A stretch of 64,000 nucleotides of DNA, from assembly GCA_012274445.1 (NCBI GenBank), contig JAAROD010000095.1, positions 434,001 through 498,000 of the forward strand, written 5' to 3'. Of the stretch, positions 1 through 10,689 are shown one piece after another. How positions within the stretch are numbered: the first letter of the stretch is position 1; each line of letters opens with the position of its first letter. The translations under genes were made by a program, and so were the position numbers. The notes beneath the pieces were generated by a model. The model had not been told where the DNA came from. It was given only the letters and a program-made list of their open reading frames with translations, and did no database searches. The DNA comes from Sclerotiophoma versabilis. Taxonomy: Eukaryota; Ascomycota; Dothideomycetes; Pleosporales; Didymellaceae.

Positions 1-430
1 GAATCCTTTGCCCTCGGCTCGGCGTGTGCGAAATCTCGTCAGACCAGATCTCACTGTCATTCGCCTCTTCGCTGCTTACATTGACAGGAACAACATCGAA
101 AATCATAGCCCGGGCGCGGAGTCTCGAGCATTCCGTTGACGGCTTGATCACAAACCCATGTCCATAGCCTGGATGAAGTGGATCTCGGTTTGTGGAGGTA
201 GGAGCGACGTCGAGCTCAACGGGGCTTGTTCTTTCAACATCAGTCTCGGAGGAGGATGGGTTAAAAGGGGAGGTTATGTTTGGAGGGGCAGGAACCGCAG
301 TGAGGTCTGCGCTGTCAACCTGCACGGTGTTTATAGGGTAGCTGTTATGGTGGCCGGGAGGAGCTTCCCACCATGGCATATAGTGTGCGTTGCAGAGAGG
401 TGAGCGGAGGCTGAATGCGCGACTCACCAT
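1..430 (-). CDS. Hypothetical protein, 5' part only (runs off left edge)
   Basis: Reading the minus strand from an ATG at 430-428 gives 143 open codons with no stop before the window edge, so the 3' end is missing. The start reads MVSRAFSLRSPLCNAHYMPW. The stretch is Pro/Ser/Thr-rich in the middle (NITSPFNPSSSETDVERTSP) and acidic near the edge (SSEEANDSEIWSDE). I recognise no domain and no signal peptide. The long open frame, ordinary amino-acid use and an ATG close to the frame's beginning are what support it. A GTAAGC at about 63-68 could be a splice donor, in which case the last part would be intronic. Function unknown; the remainder lies outside the window. Confidence 0.55.
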   Translation of the reverse strand, partial: MVSRAFSLRSPLCNAHYMPWWEAPPGHHNSYPINTVQVDSADLTAVPAPPNITSPFNPSSSETDVERTSPVELDVAPTSTNRDPLHPGYGHGFVIKPSTECSRLRARAMIFDVVPVNVSSEEANDSEIWSDEISHTPSRGQRI

Positions 431-1442
431 CTTGGATCGTAAGAGTGGCCGGCAGGATACAGTGAAGTGTTAATTCGAAGGTATGAGAATAGACAAGGAT
501 GACTGCAGGAGGACCAACGATCAGTGTAAGCGTGGATGGGATTTTGTAGGACCTGAAGACTTGTGCGGACTATAAGACATTTCAACCAGAAAGAAAGTGG
601 TAGCGACGACCCCCAGGACCATATTCCAAGATCGATGTGTGTTTATCAGACCCTTCCCTGAAAGCTTCCAACGCACTCCGATACCGTTCTTGTGGCCAAA
701 TAATCCATCTTCGTGGATACAAGACGTTCAAAGCGCAGTGCTCTTTGAGATTGGCTGGACAAACCTCAGTCATGCCCCAAACCGTGATCTTCACAGGTTT
801 GTATGAATGCTGGCAAAAGCGGAGTCAAATCCAAGCATCAAAAGAGGGGTTTTATGAAAGTCTACTTGTGTGCAAACTCTAAAAGCAGGCCCTTGCGCAT
901 TTCTGAATATCCTCTTCTGCGTTGGAAAGTGGGGCGCGAGCATATCTATAAGGACGGTGTTTTGGTGTCGTATAACATTATCATTTCTTCTCTTAGCTAT
1001 CCAAACAACAAATCCCACATGCCAAAAAGGCACAGAACTCCAAACGCTCAGAACAGTGCATCAGTCCGGGGCGGACGGTAAAATGGGTTTCCGGCTTCGT
1101 CGGTCAAGGATCGGTACCGAGAGGTGGGGGTCATGAGCTTCGTGGTACTGAGCTGGCATTGCTACCATCGGTACGTCCAATCATGCACTATTATTCACTG
1201 TTAAGAACCGAATTAGGAAACGGCTAGACAACCTTTGAAAGAGTTTGTGTGACATGGGAAAGTTTGGGTTTGGGGACAATGTTTGTAACTTGTCCAACAC
1301 TTGGGAGTTTGGGCAGTTTGGGCAGTTTGGGCAGCGAGGGGATGGACAGTTCAGGCAGCATGTCGCCGCTGCGTACAGGTAAGGACCGAAATGATATAAA
1401 CAAAGTACAGTGTGTAAAGGGCTAGGGGCTGGATCGGACTTA
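431..1442. other. Intergenic region
   Basis: No convincing gene. Short overlapping ORFs on both strands look like chance. It holds the upstream region of the partial gene and, at its right end, the 3' flank of the next minus-strand gene, plus a small tandem repeat listed separately. Confidence 0.5.
1307..1333. repeat. 9-bp tandem repeat (GTTTGGGCA)x3
   Basis: Three perfect copies of GTTTGGGCA at 1307-1315, 1316-1324 and 1325-1333, about 110 bp beyond the stop of the downstream minus-strand gene. No function is apparent. Confidence 0.9.
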
Positions 1443-1946
1443 CTATAACGAAAGCGTCAGGTCGCCACGAATCGACGCCTTGAGCTCAATCTCAATCTCC
1501 AGGTTCGCCTCCAGCGTGAGCTTCAGACCGTCCTCGTCTTGCAGCGAGCCTTTCTGCTTCTCCGGCTCCATGCGGTACGGCTGGTTGGGGTCTGTGCCGC
1601 GCATTGGAATCTCACCACGCATTGCTCGGGCGTGGGTTACGGGGCCGTCCATGGATGTGCTGTCTGGGCCAATGCGCTCGAACATGCCCATCTTTTGGAG
1701 GTCGCCATTGGCGTCGGCCTCTTCCAAGGCTTCGAGAGAAGTAGTCATCATGTACTTTCCATCCTTTTGCCCTTTCTCAATGCGTTGACGGCGGGCGCGG
1801 CGAGACGAGGATCTTGAGCGCGCAGATTGCAGCCCGGCCTCGCGCTTGTCTTGCTTCTTCTTGTTTATGGCCTTCTCTTGCTGCATGGTTGTGCGCTCGT
1901 GCGGCTCCGAGTCGGAGGCATCATTTTGCTGGTTCTTGTCCGGCAT
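1443..1946 (-). CDS. Hypothetical basic/charged protein with conserved C-terminal beta-like motif (copy 1)
   Basis: A 167-aa protein if it starts at MPDKNQQND (1946); the same frame is open upstream to an ATG at 2156 (237 aa), but that extra N-terminus is low-complexity Ala/Ser/Pro/Thr, so I prefer the shorter form. The N-terminal half is highly charged and Lys/Arg/Gln-rich with an SRSSSRRARRQR tract. The last ~28 residues alternate hydrophobic and charged residues, ending IEIELKASIRGDLTLSL. The next gene (2742-3491) ends almost identically, so the two are tandem same-strand paralogues, or proteins sharing one module. The middle has a region (ERIGPDSTSMDGPVTHARAM) not found in the neighbour. 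I do not know the family or its function. No signal peptide or membrane segment. No intron is needed. Confidence 0.65.
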   Translation of the reverse strand: MPDKNQQNDASDSEPHERTTMQQEKAINKKKQDKREAGLQSARSRSSSRRARRQRIEKGQKDGKYMMTTSLEALEEADANGDLQKMGMFERIGPDSTSMDGPVTHARAMRGEIPMRGTDPNQPYRMEPEKQKGSLQDEDGLKLTLEANLEIEIELKASIRGDLTLSL

Positions 1947-2741
1947 GGCTGGGGCTGTGGTTGAGGCGGATGCTCTTTCCTTTGGTTCTGAGACGGTAGG
2001 CGAGACCCGAGGTGCAGCGGCGGCACCTATACTTGCGGTTGAGGGTTTGGTGGAAGTCAAGGGTATCTCGAAGCACCCAGATGGACGAAGAGGAGTGAAT
2101 GTACAGATGAGGGGAGCTCTGGGCTGGGCTGAGCTAGAGGCAAGACCAGCCGTCACTCGAAATCAAGATTGATGCATGCAGGGTGGAGCTGGGATGTGCA
2201 GTCCGCACGCCGCCCCGATCTAGCACCCATGTCACACGCAAAGCAGGATCCCCGTGGACCTGACGTCACGGCGGGACCTGGCCTGGTGTGGCCGTAGCTG
2301 CCGCCGCGTAGCGGGCGCGTGGGCCGAGCAGGAAGCGGAGATGGGCTGAGGCTGCAGGGGTCATGGCTGCACGCACACGCGGCTGACGACGCAGCGAGTG
2401 GAAAGTTGGCAGGGCGGAACCAGCATGTCATCGCTGCAGAGTGGGAGGAACGCTGCCGCGACTCAGGCCTGGCGTCTGGACTTGGCTTCCAGCAGATGAC
2501 GCATGTCAGGTTTTGGGAAGTGCAGATTTGGTCGCATCACAAGCAATGGTTGATGTGTAGTGGGTTAGGTAGAATTACACTACGTAGAATCCCCAAGCCA
2601 AACGCCGCCCGGGAAAGCTCCAGGACTCAATGCTCCAAACGTCGTAAAGTAGGTCAATTATAGTCATGCAGTGTTCGTTGCGATACAGCTTAGTTACTGG
2701 AGAAAGTCAGCCCGTGCGCTTCAGGTGCAATCCGTTACCAC
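1947..2741. other. Spacer between the two paralogues
   Basis: About 0.8 kb, GC-rich in 2200-2450. It contains the promoter or 5' leader of copy 1 (with a possible N-terminal extension up to 2156) and the 3' flank of copy 2. No other gene is supported. Confidence 0.5.
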
Positions 2742-3491
2742 TTACAGCAGACCAAGAGTGAGATCGCCGTGAATCTTAGCCTTCAGCTGAATCTCAATGT
2801 CGAGGTTGAGCTCCAGTCGCAGGCGCAGTTGCTCGCCCTTGCTGTCACCCTCGCCCTCGTCACCGCCTCCACCGGTCAGACCTCCAAGCGCCTTTCCGGC
2901 CGTGTCGCCAACCTGGCCGACAGCCTTGCCTGCCGTGTCCTGGACCATGTCGCCAGCACCACCGACAAGCTCTCCTCCAGGCACGTTCTCGGTGATGTCG
3001 TCGAGGGGACCGCCCTTTCCGCCCTTCTTCTGGCGCTGGCGGTTGCGGCGGCCGCCGGACTGGGAAACATCGGATCGTGCATCAGTGTCCTCGGAATCTC
3101 CGCCTCGTCGTCCACGGCCTCGAGACTGGCGACGCCTCGATTGCGATTTTGACTTTTGAGGCTGAGCTTCGGGTTCTGATTCGTCGGCATCGGCATCGGC
3201 ATTGCCGCTGGATTGTTGTTTTTTGCCTGCGTCCTCTTGCTCAGCCTCTGCGTCACCAGCGTTTTCGGCTTCGGCGTCGCCCTCAGCGTCGCCTTCAGCT
3301 TCGCTCTCGGGGGCGGGGGTGGGCTCGGGAGTGGGCTGCTGCTGGGCCTTCTTGCCGCCCAGCTTTTTGGGGGTCTTCTTTTCTTTCTTACTCGATGATT
3401 CGGCCTTGCCAGATCCTCCAACCGAGGCATTGGCGTCGGCCTGGCCCTGTCCCTCAACGGACTGCTTCTTCTCCTCGACAGTGTCCGCCAT
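2742..3491 (-). CDS. Hypothetical low-complexity protein with conserved C-terminal beta-like motif (copy 2)
   Basis: A single open frame of 249 aa. The N-terminal ~110 residues are a disordered acidic/Lys-rich segment (EAEGDAEGDAEAENAGDAEA), followed by a basic Arg-rich patch (SQSRRRQSRGRGRRGG, then RRNRQRQKKGGKGG), a Gly/Val/Asp-Thr repeat-like stretch around residues 165-205 (GDMVQDTAGKAVGQVGDTAG), and a C-terminal strand-like tail ending IEIQLKAKIHGDLTLGLL. The tail matches that of the neighbouring downstream gene, marking the two as related. The GDMVQD/DTAGKA stretch resembles amphipathic LEA-like repeats, but this is only a resemblance. There is no signal peptide. The ATG at 3491 is preceded by ordinary promoter-like DNA. 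Function unknown. Confidence 0.75.
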   Translation of the reverse strand: MADTVEEKKQSVEGQGQADANASVGGSGKAESSSKKEKKTPKKLGGKKAQQQPTPEPTPAPESEAEGDAEGDAEAENAGDAEAEQEDAGKKQQSSGNADADADESEPEAQPQKSKSQSRRRQSRGRGRRGGDSEDTDARSDVSQSGGRRNRQRQKKGGKGGPLDDITENVPGGELVGGAGDMVQDTAGKAVGQVGDTAGKALGGLTGGGGDEGEGDSKGEQLRLRLELNLDIEIQLKAKIHGDLTLGLL

Positions 3492-4400
3492 GGTGTTGTG
3501 GTACTTGGGTCTCAGGTGGGATTGGATGGGGTGTTGGTTGACGGGCGCAGGAAGCTAGATGTTGGCAACCAAGTTCGAAATTCTGGATGTGGCAGAACCC
3601 AAGTCGACGGCGCAGATTTGTTAAGAGAAACCGCCAGCGGCATGGGAACAGGTTTGGACCTGCAAAGGTACCTTGACACCCCTGCTCGCACACGAGCCAC
3701 CCACATCATGCGGCCTGACGCAAGAGTGGAACCGACAGCTGTACCCCACCACGCGTGCGCGCCATTCCCAAAACCTGCCACCATCCTGTCGAGCATCGAT
3801 CGGAACGGCGTGCCCAACCCTCAAACGGTCGACCCATCCGTCTGCCAACTTTCTTCCCCGTGTCCCGCCTCTCTTGCCCTGATCCGCCGGCGCCCTCCCA
3901 TTGGTGCGCATGCCGTGTGGTGAGCTCAGAACGAGCCCAGCGTGTCTCAGTCGAGCGCCGCCTCTGCATGCGCGCTTGAGATCATCCCTTTTGGGTGGCA
4001 TCGACGCGAAACCTGGCACACACCACAGCTGACAAAGATGGCTGAATGCGGTGGCTGGTAGATGACCGTGGAAGTCTGGTACACTTGCTGTAGCTTCGGA
4101 CATCTAACAAACCCTTACAAGACCAGTGATGATGGATCGCCGTTTGAGATGCGACGTTCATCGTCGTTGAAGAGCACGTTGAACTAACGAGCGTTGAGAT
4201 CAAACTAAGACTGAGCGAGTAAAGATGCAAGTTTTCACGAGAATCACGCGTGGATCGCGGGGGGTTCTTCCGCCATCGGCCCGGAGACAACCTCATCTGC
4301 ATGACGCCAACAACCCACCTCGCCGGAATCAACCAGGCCATCGACGGACATCACACCAGAACTGCATCACTAATTACCGGAAGCTCGTGTTCCCCGAAGA
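3492..4400. other. Divergent intergenic region
   Basis: About 0.9 kb between the start of the minus-strand copy-2 gene and the start of the plus-strand DUF2470 gene, so it should hold both promoters. Overlapping ORFs here have no recognisable content. Confidence 0.5.
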
Positions 4401-5131
4401 ATGGCGACTCCAGAGGCACAGGAAGCGGCGGCCAAGCAGCGAATCATCAAGCACATGAATGCAGACCACCATGATTCTGTACGCCGTCACACGCATTACC
4501 ACGACTTGTGATGTCCTAACACCACCACTAGATCCGTCGCTATGTCGAAGCTTACGCCTCCAAAAGCCCCAAGCAAAGCCACTCTGCCCAGATGACCGAC
4601 ATCGATCTAAATCAGATGAAGTTCAGTTGCGATGGACAGACTAGCACCATCGCTTTTGATCCGCCCATGAAGAGCCTGCGCGAGGCTAGAGAGCGTCTCG
4701 TTGACATGGACAAAGACACCCTCAAAATCTTGGGTCGGAGCGACATCACTGTCACTCGCTACATTCCACCGTACGTCAAGTTAGGCCATCTGTTCAACTT
4801 CACTCAGTGTATCTTGGTCTACCTTCTTCTGCCACGAGGAGCGAACTTCAGGCCTGGCAGTCTGCTGTACGACACTCTCTTATTCATGGTGCCGGCGTTT
4901 GCGAGGTTTGTGCTGCAGGTCAGGTGGATTGTTTTACCCGTCATGCTAGCCATCCACGTCACCGAGACCGTCATCATGGCGAAGAAGGTTAAGAGGCATG
5001 GATTGAGTTCAGCTGATGCAGTTTGGTGGATGTGGGTCGGGAGCAGTTTTGTCGAAGGAGTGACGGCCTTTTGGCGGTTGAACGCACTGATTGCCGAGAA
5101 GCAGAGAGAGAAAGATGCGAAGAAGCATTGA
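4401..5131 (+). CDS. DUF2470-domain integral membrane protein
   Basis: Two exons, 4401-4478 and 4532-5131, joined in phase 0 across a 53-nt intron (GTACGC...CTAAC...CTAG), give 225 aa. The split puts the diagnostic DUF2470 start in exon 1 (IIKHMNADHHDS), continuing as IRRYVEAYASK in exon 2; without the splice the domain start is lost. DUF2470 is the small domain known from haem-utilisation and pyridoxamine-phosphate-oxidase-like proteins. Here it is followed, from about residue 115, by three to four hydrophobic segments (ILVYLLLPRG, LLFMVPAFARFVL, WIVLPVMLAIHVTETVI, WWMWVGSSFVEGVTAFW) and a Lys-rich tail, so the protein is membrane-embedded. The arrangement is common in ascomycetes but has no established function. 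The exon model is well supported by motif continuity. Confidence 0.85.
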
Positions 5132-5347
5132 CGGAGTCGAGTTACTCTGCGATTGTTTGACAAGCATAGCGCCTAAATTCGAGCGAGCATACACAATGAA
5201 CACACGGAGTCACAAAAAAGAGGAGCTCAAGTTCAAAACATAGAACCTCCTACATTGAGCACAAGTTGAGATGCAAAAAGAACGTCTATCTGGGACGCTA
5301 GGTGTGCCTTCCATATATCAATAGTAGATTAGCAGTGTGCAAAAAAT
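5132..5347. other. 3' flank and spacer before the tRNA
   Basis: Short A-rich stretch after the DUF2470 gene. No gene seen. Confidence 0.4.
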
Positions 5348-5452
5348 GCTCCCTGCCAGATTCGAACTGGCGGCCTTCGGATTTCTATTCTTGGAACAGT
5401 CATACTCGTCGAGATATGAGACCGACGTGATAACCGACTACACCAAGGAAGC
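5348..5452 (-). tRNA. tRNA-Met (elongator type, anticodon CAT) with intron
   Basis: The minus strand folds as a tRNA. The acceptor GCTTCCT pairs with AGGGAGC (one G-T). A D-arm follows, then anticodon stem TCGGT/TCCGA around loop CTCATA-A, and the T-arm GCCAG-TTCGAAT-CTGGC. The anticodon CAT with stem TCGGT/TCCGA and acceptor beginning GC resembles elongator tRNA-Met rather than the initiator. A 32-nt intron (5383-5414) sits one base 3' of the anticodon, the canonical nuclear tRNA intron site, leaving a 73-nt mature tRNA. As is usual for eukaryotes, CCA is not encoded. Confidence 0.92.
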
Positions 5453-7151
5453 TGTAGAGTCATTTGATGAGAGGAACTCTTTTAGTCCAATATATATACT
5501 TATGAGATTGGCTGTCAAGACTTCTCATGCTCCCCTCCAACGAGCAGCGCCGATCCTTGCCGATCATACAGACACAGCTTAGCCTTCTCGAATACAGCCA
5601 CGATATCGCACTCAACTCTAAGCTATACAACTTCAGTCAGCTTTAACTAGGCTGATGAGCCTGCGGCTGATATACAGCTTCTACTGTATTGGCAGATTGC
5701 ACCTAGAGTCTCCGCAAGTGTGCAGATCGGGGCTCAGTCCGCAGAGATCTGAGATGCGAGATTCTTGCTGCGATTCAAGCTATTCCACAATGCATACATT
5801 CAAGAGCTGTTTGCATTATTTCTTTGGGAGAGTACTTTAATACTGTAATGTCCCCACTGAGTAGTGGTTGGTTTTGTCAGGTGAACCGACACTTATATTT
5901 TTTTTTCTTGAATTTGGTAAGGGAGCTGCGGTCCAATGGTTAGTTCCAACACCGTTCTTCAGATAAGAGCGTGGTTGGCAGGATGTGTACAGACTTTGTC
6001 TGACCTGAGCAATGGAGAGCTTTCCCACACAATGACGGGATGTATGTCAGCAGACGTGTGTCAATTTGCTTATTGTACAAGGCTCGTGATAGATGCATAG
6101 ATGAATGCATTCTTGTTCCTGATTCATGCTCATCACCGACCTTGAGCATCGTTCCTAGTAGTTCCACTTATCAGAACTGTCCATTGTAGCGTGACCCCGT
6201 ACTGAGACTGAACGTCGGACTCGCCTCCCGATGAGACGTCGATGGGCGCGTTTTCACGGCCAGGAATCCATTCTTGCCCAGCTGGTGTGACAGCAACCAC
6301 TGGCGTATGCGAATCATCGGCCATTGTCTCATCCCGGCCCTCGTAGACAGCACCAGGCGTTGAAGTGTAGCCACAAGGTAAGACCTTTTGACTTCATCAG
6401 AAGTGTCTCGCGTGAACAGGGTCATCCTGAGCGTGCCTAGGGACTGTGTTGATATAGTAGTGACGTCCTGTATAGTAGCGACATACCACACAGCAACAAC
6501 AACCTACACAGCAGCAAGAACAGGAACCAAAGCAAAACAGTTGACACCTACATTAGTCATCTCTAGATCATACCCGCCAGCCAGCACAGCACAGTTGCCT
6601 GTTACTCTACGAGCAACGCTCCTCTGCGATAGTTCCTTGAACAGCGCATGGTCGTTGAACCAATCTTCCAAGAGTGGCCTATATCCGTAGTATTAGCAGG
6701 AACCAGAAACGTGGAGCAGGGCGCTTACATTCACGTTCTTCTATGTGTTCTCCTAAGACTGGCAATAATCTTTTTATGAATCCATGGTTGAAGATCTGGG
6801 CATGTTAAGGTGGAGAAGTAAGCGGAAGAGGCGATTGAAGAGTGTAAAACATTTTTGTTTTGGCCAAGGTTCGAAGTGAAGAATATAAAGCAATTCGACG
6901 GCGCAAGCGCAAAAGGAAGGGTTTCAGTGGGCCATAACCAGCATACTGTTCGCGCCTACTGTGCTTGATCAATGTGACCAAGAACCCAGAGGAGATTAGG
7001 AAGAACATCGATACTCGACTGCTGGGTCACTGTGTGTTGTCGTCACCTCGAGGAAGGCGGGGTGATGTTGAAGGATGCATTCCGCTCTATTGCTTGACAT
7101 GTGAAGTCTATAAACCAGAGTGCGCCATGCTGAATCTATACTATCGCAAAA
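5453..7151. other. Gene-poor stretch
   Basis: About 1.7 kb with only short, mutually overlapping ORFs. A run of T (5898-5907) and scattered AT-rich tracts occur. No gene, RNA or repeat could be supported. Confidence 0.5.
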
Positions 7152-8680
7152 CTATCGCATCTCCTGCTGCCCATCTGTGCCCTCAACTTCCTCGCCCTTG
7201 ACCCATACGCTCTTCATCGCCTCGTTGAGGATCTGCATGCCCTCATCGATCTCCGCCTCTGTGATGGTCAGAGGAGGCACGAATCGCAGTGTGTTGGTAC
7301 CGCAAGTGATGATGAGCAGTCCCCTCTCACGAGCAGCTGTGATAATCTCGGTAGGATCAGCATTGAGCTGCACACCCAAGATCAGGCCCTTGCCGCGGAC
7401 CTCCTTTATCTGATCAGGGTACTGCTGGCGCAGAGCATCAAAATGCTTGCGGAACGCCTGCTCCTTTGCTGGAATGGCGTCCAGGATCTCGGGTGATGAG
7501 AGACGAGACAGGATATACGAGGCTACGCGGCTACCGAGCGGGTTGCCACCGAATGTTGTGCCATGGTCGCCAGTCTTGATGTGGTCGCAGACGAAGTCGT
7601 TGACGATGGTTGCACCGATGGGGAAGCCGTTACCGAGGGCCTTGGCTGTGGTAACAATGTCGGGGTGAGCCTCCTTGGGGAACATGGCGTGGGCCCAGAA
7701 GGTACCTGTACGGCCAAGACCGCACTGGATCTCGTCGTAGATCAGGACTGCGCCGACTTCTGTGCAGCGCTTGCGGAGAGCGAGCAGGAACTCCGGGGTT
7801 GCGACATTGACGCCGCCCTCTCCCTGGATGGGCTCGATGATGACACCGCAAGTCGACTCTGTGACCAAGCTGTTGATGCCCTCGATATCGTTGTATGTTC
7901 CGTACCTGAATCCAGGGACCATGGGAGAGAAGGGCGTCTGGTATTTGGGATTCGGGGTGGCGCTCAAGCTTCCCATGGTCCTGCCGTGGAAGGAGTTGTG
8001 GAAGGAGACAAACTCATGCTTGCTCCCATCTGGCTGCAGGGACTTTCCAGTCTTGCGCGCAAACTTGATCGCAGCTTCGTTGGCCTCAGAACCGCTGTTG
8101 CAGATGAAGGTCTTGGTTGCGCTGGCGAAGCCGCCGGTCGCGTGCGTGAGCTGGATCAGCTGTTTCGAGAGGAGACCGGTGTGAGGGTTATGGTAGAGAT
8201 TCGAGGTGTGCATGAGCTGCTTGGCCTGGAGGGTGGTTAGTAGCTATTAATACCTTTTACAATACTTATTCGTACCTGTTGAGCAATAACTTCCGCAACT
8301 CCAGCATCACAATGACCCAAAGCGTTGACCGCAATTCCGGCTGTGAAATCGAGGTATTTCCTATTCTCGACATCCCACATGTAGCACCCCTCTCCCTTCT
8401 CGAACATCGGCGGTGGGCGCACGTAGGTCGGGACCATAAATGGTAGCTGTTGGTCAACGAGGCCGGCGGTTTTGGACCCCACGGGAGGGTCTGGTGTTGC
8501 CAAGGTCGATTCACGCTGTTCAACATTAGCAATTGAACCTAAAAGTGTTGTCTTGTATGTCGTACTGCTATTGAGTCCTTGACATGCTGAGGCAGGCTTG
8601 AGCCTTGCACCGCTGCCGCCGCCGACGATGCAAACCGAGTCGACACGCAGTTGACGCGAGGCGCTCGCAGCGAAGCGCAC
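7152..8680 (-). CDS. arg8: Acetylornithine aminotransferase, mitochondrial
   Basis: Two exons, 8680-8276 and 8225-7152, spliced in phase 0 across a 50-nt intron (GTACGA...CTAAC...CCAG), encode 492 aa. It is a fold-type I PLP aminotransferase that transaminates N-acetylglutamate semialdehyde to N-acetylornithine in arginine synthesis. Visible motifs: the entry region GEGCYMWDVENRKYLDF and NALGHCD; NSGSEANEAAIKFAR (PLP phosphate region); IIEPIQGEGGVN; YDEIQCGLGRTG with the Asp that contacts the PLP ring nitrogen; TAKALGNGFPIGA with the Schiff-base Lys; GTTFGGNPLGS. The ~75 residues before the domain are Arg/Ser/Ala-rich with few acids (MRFAASASRQLR), as for a mitochondrial targeting peptide. 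Length fits the fungal enzymes. Ornithine aminotransferase is a close relative, but the motif spacing and targeting peptide favour the arginine pathway. Confidence 0.93.
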
Positions 8681-9213
8681 ACACGCCTAGAAGCAATACG
8701 AAGTGCCATTGTATATGCTGGGTATCTTACAAATGAAAAGAACGCAAGGAGAAAACGTCAATGAGGCATTTGCAGTCATCGGCGCGGCATGCAACATGAG
8801 TCTGAATTTCCTTATCGATAGAGCCTGGGCCGAAGCCGGAGGTGAGCCGATGCACAGCAGGAGCAGCTCGCAACGTGATTATCATCAACTATGTTGATTC
8901 CTGGCACTACTCAGTAAGTTCTATCTTATAACATCACGGGTCGATGCCGTCTTTAGCCACACCCATTTGAGCCCAAGGAACGTGCCACTTTTCTTCCATT
9001 TGCGCCTGGGACTCCACTTCATGCGCCTATTCAGATTCTGAGTTCAGATGTAGGACGTCCTTCTGTTCTGGTTAAGCTACCTGAACAGGAAGGGGTGGTG
9101 CATTAGCTCGGGTAGATCAGATTGGTTCGGACAAATTGCAAACAAGAGTCAGCACCGCAGAGTCTTAGTTGTCGTATTATCAACTACAATAACCCTCAGA
9201 ATGGTTCAATTAA
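8681..9213. other. Intergenic region
   Basis: Promoter of the aminotransferase gene and 3' flank of the next minus-strand gene. A 64-codon plus-strand ORF (8703-8897) has no support. Confidence 0.5.
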
Positions 9214-10689
9214 TCAAGCCTTGATGCTGACGAAACCCAACTTGTCAATCTCGTCTCCAGATCGACCCAAGAAACCCACGAAGTTGTAGCCACTCGCAGC
9301 TATCTTCTCAACGCAAGTGTTTGTCTTCGTACCTGCACTTACACTCCTGCCGGCACTTGTCCGTATCTGAGCGTAGAAGATCCTTGTATTCCCACCCTTG
9401 TCTCCTTGGCATAGAGTCGCGCCGGTTAGCGTCTCTCCAGAGTTCAATGTCAGAGTCGAGCCTGTGCCGCCAGTGCCGCCATGAGTAAGTGTCTGTCCAG
9501 AAGCTAAGCTCAATGAGACACCGTCAAGTCGATTCTGTCCACGGAGGGTTACGGTTGCGACTTTGGCGTTGCTGACCTTTGCCAATGTGTCCAAGTCGTT
9601 AAACCAGGTTCCGTACTCGCCTCCGTAAGCGTCACCAATTCGCAACTGTCCATTGAGTGTCCATGTGAAGTCCACGAGCACGGGATCGTGGTCGCTGAGG
9701 ATGTTGCCATCCTCCTGCAGAAACATTTCGCCTGCATATTTGAACGTGGTAGCTTGGAGAGTGAGAGCAGATGATCCACGGTACCAGATTTTGTCAACAA
9801 TCTCGCATGTGTTGGTTCGAGAGGGGTTGTCGCAGAGCAGATCACCACTGCCTGCTGTGGGAGCGACACCCTTCTTGACGAGCTCGACCCATACATCCTT
9901 CATGCCGTTCTCGGTGCTGAATATGGTGGGGATATCGCCAGTGCGTGTATAGCGTGTGTTCGAGTCACCGAACACTAGAACCGGATTGCCTACTGAGTTG
10001 ACCTTGATGTGGTCAGAAACCTGGCGGAGATTGGAGGCTCTGGCTGAAAGATCTGCCGCAGTAGTTCTATTGTAGCTGTTAGCAGTTACCTTGCGGCATC
10101 AGGTACGGGTATCATTTCTTACCCAGCATCAGCATGAAGGTTGTATGCATCGACCCAGACACCCTCAGCAAACTTAACTCTCATGAATGTGAAGCCTTTC
10201 GGCGTGAGACAATCCGCGCTGCTGCAGTAGCCGTTAGATTGGTCCAAGCAAGTACGGAAGCAGTTGGAGTCCACCACTCTGTGCAACGTGGCATGCTGAA
10301 TTATACATGACTTACTCGAAATTGCTGCATTGGTTCCATTTCACCCTCTCGAAATCAGTGAAGGGGAAGTTGCTCAAAGAGTTCAGTCCGCTACCAATAG
10401 GGACGCCTCCGCTTGTCGCAGTCCTATACGGGTGCTTGTCGTTGGCATAAAGTGTAGCGTGGTAGTTGAAGTCTTCTTGGACATGGATGAGGTCCATGTC
10501 ATACTGTGTGAACAGCTGACCAATGCGTGCAGTGTTGGTCGTCTTATCTCCAGGCACATCGTTGCCATTCAGGATGTCTGGTAGGCCGGCGACATTGAAG
10601 GTCAGGGCGTTGAACGAGCCCGTTGTTTGAGCACTGGCGAGCTGGAAAACAGGAAGCAGCGAGACGAGAGTATACAAAGTTGATGGCAT
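9214..10689 (-). CDS. Secreted endonuclease/exonuclease/phosphatase-fold enzyme with C-terminal jacalin-like lectin domain
   Basis: Three exons (10689-10316, 10221-10123, 10066-9214) encode 441 aa; introns are 94 and 56 nt. The second exon restores SADCLTPKGF, which joins NQCSNFD of exon 1, and VDAYNLHADAG. I start at MPSTLYTLVSLL, 13 codons inside the longest frame, because it gives a clean signal peptide ending ...FQLASA. Residues ~22-295 form an EEP domain: NVAGLP, HVQEDFNY (metal-binding Glu), NLHADAG, VFGDSN and the catalytic SDHDPV. Residues ~300-441 resemble a jacalin-related beta-prism lectin: GGEYGTWFNDL, GQNRLDGVSL, GGTGG, FVGFLGRSGDEIDKLGFV. EEP enzymes cleave phosphodiesters or phosphates (nucleases, sphingomyelinases, inositol phosphatases); the substrate cannot be told from sequence. 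The lectin part probably docks it to glycans outside the cell. An alternative acceptor at 10279 would give an implausibly short 37-nt intron. Confidence 0.85.

Noticed and set aside
2153..2431. 92-codon minus ORF between the two paralogues
   Set aside because: Low-complexity Pro/Arg/Ser product typical of GC-rich non-coding DNA.
5925..6000. tRNA-like start (GGTCCAATGGTTAG)
   Set aside because: Resembles a box A, but no box B, acceptor pairing or anticodon arm follows.
7563..8240. 225-codon plus-strand ORF
   Set aside because: It is the antisense shadow of the acetylornithine aminotransferase exon, which has clear family motifs.
10279..10315. Alternative first intron of the EEP/lectin gene ending at 10279
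   Set aside because: Would be 37 nt, too short for this genome, and it separates NQCSNFD from SADCLTPKGF less naturally than the 94-nt intron.
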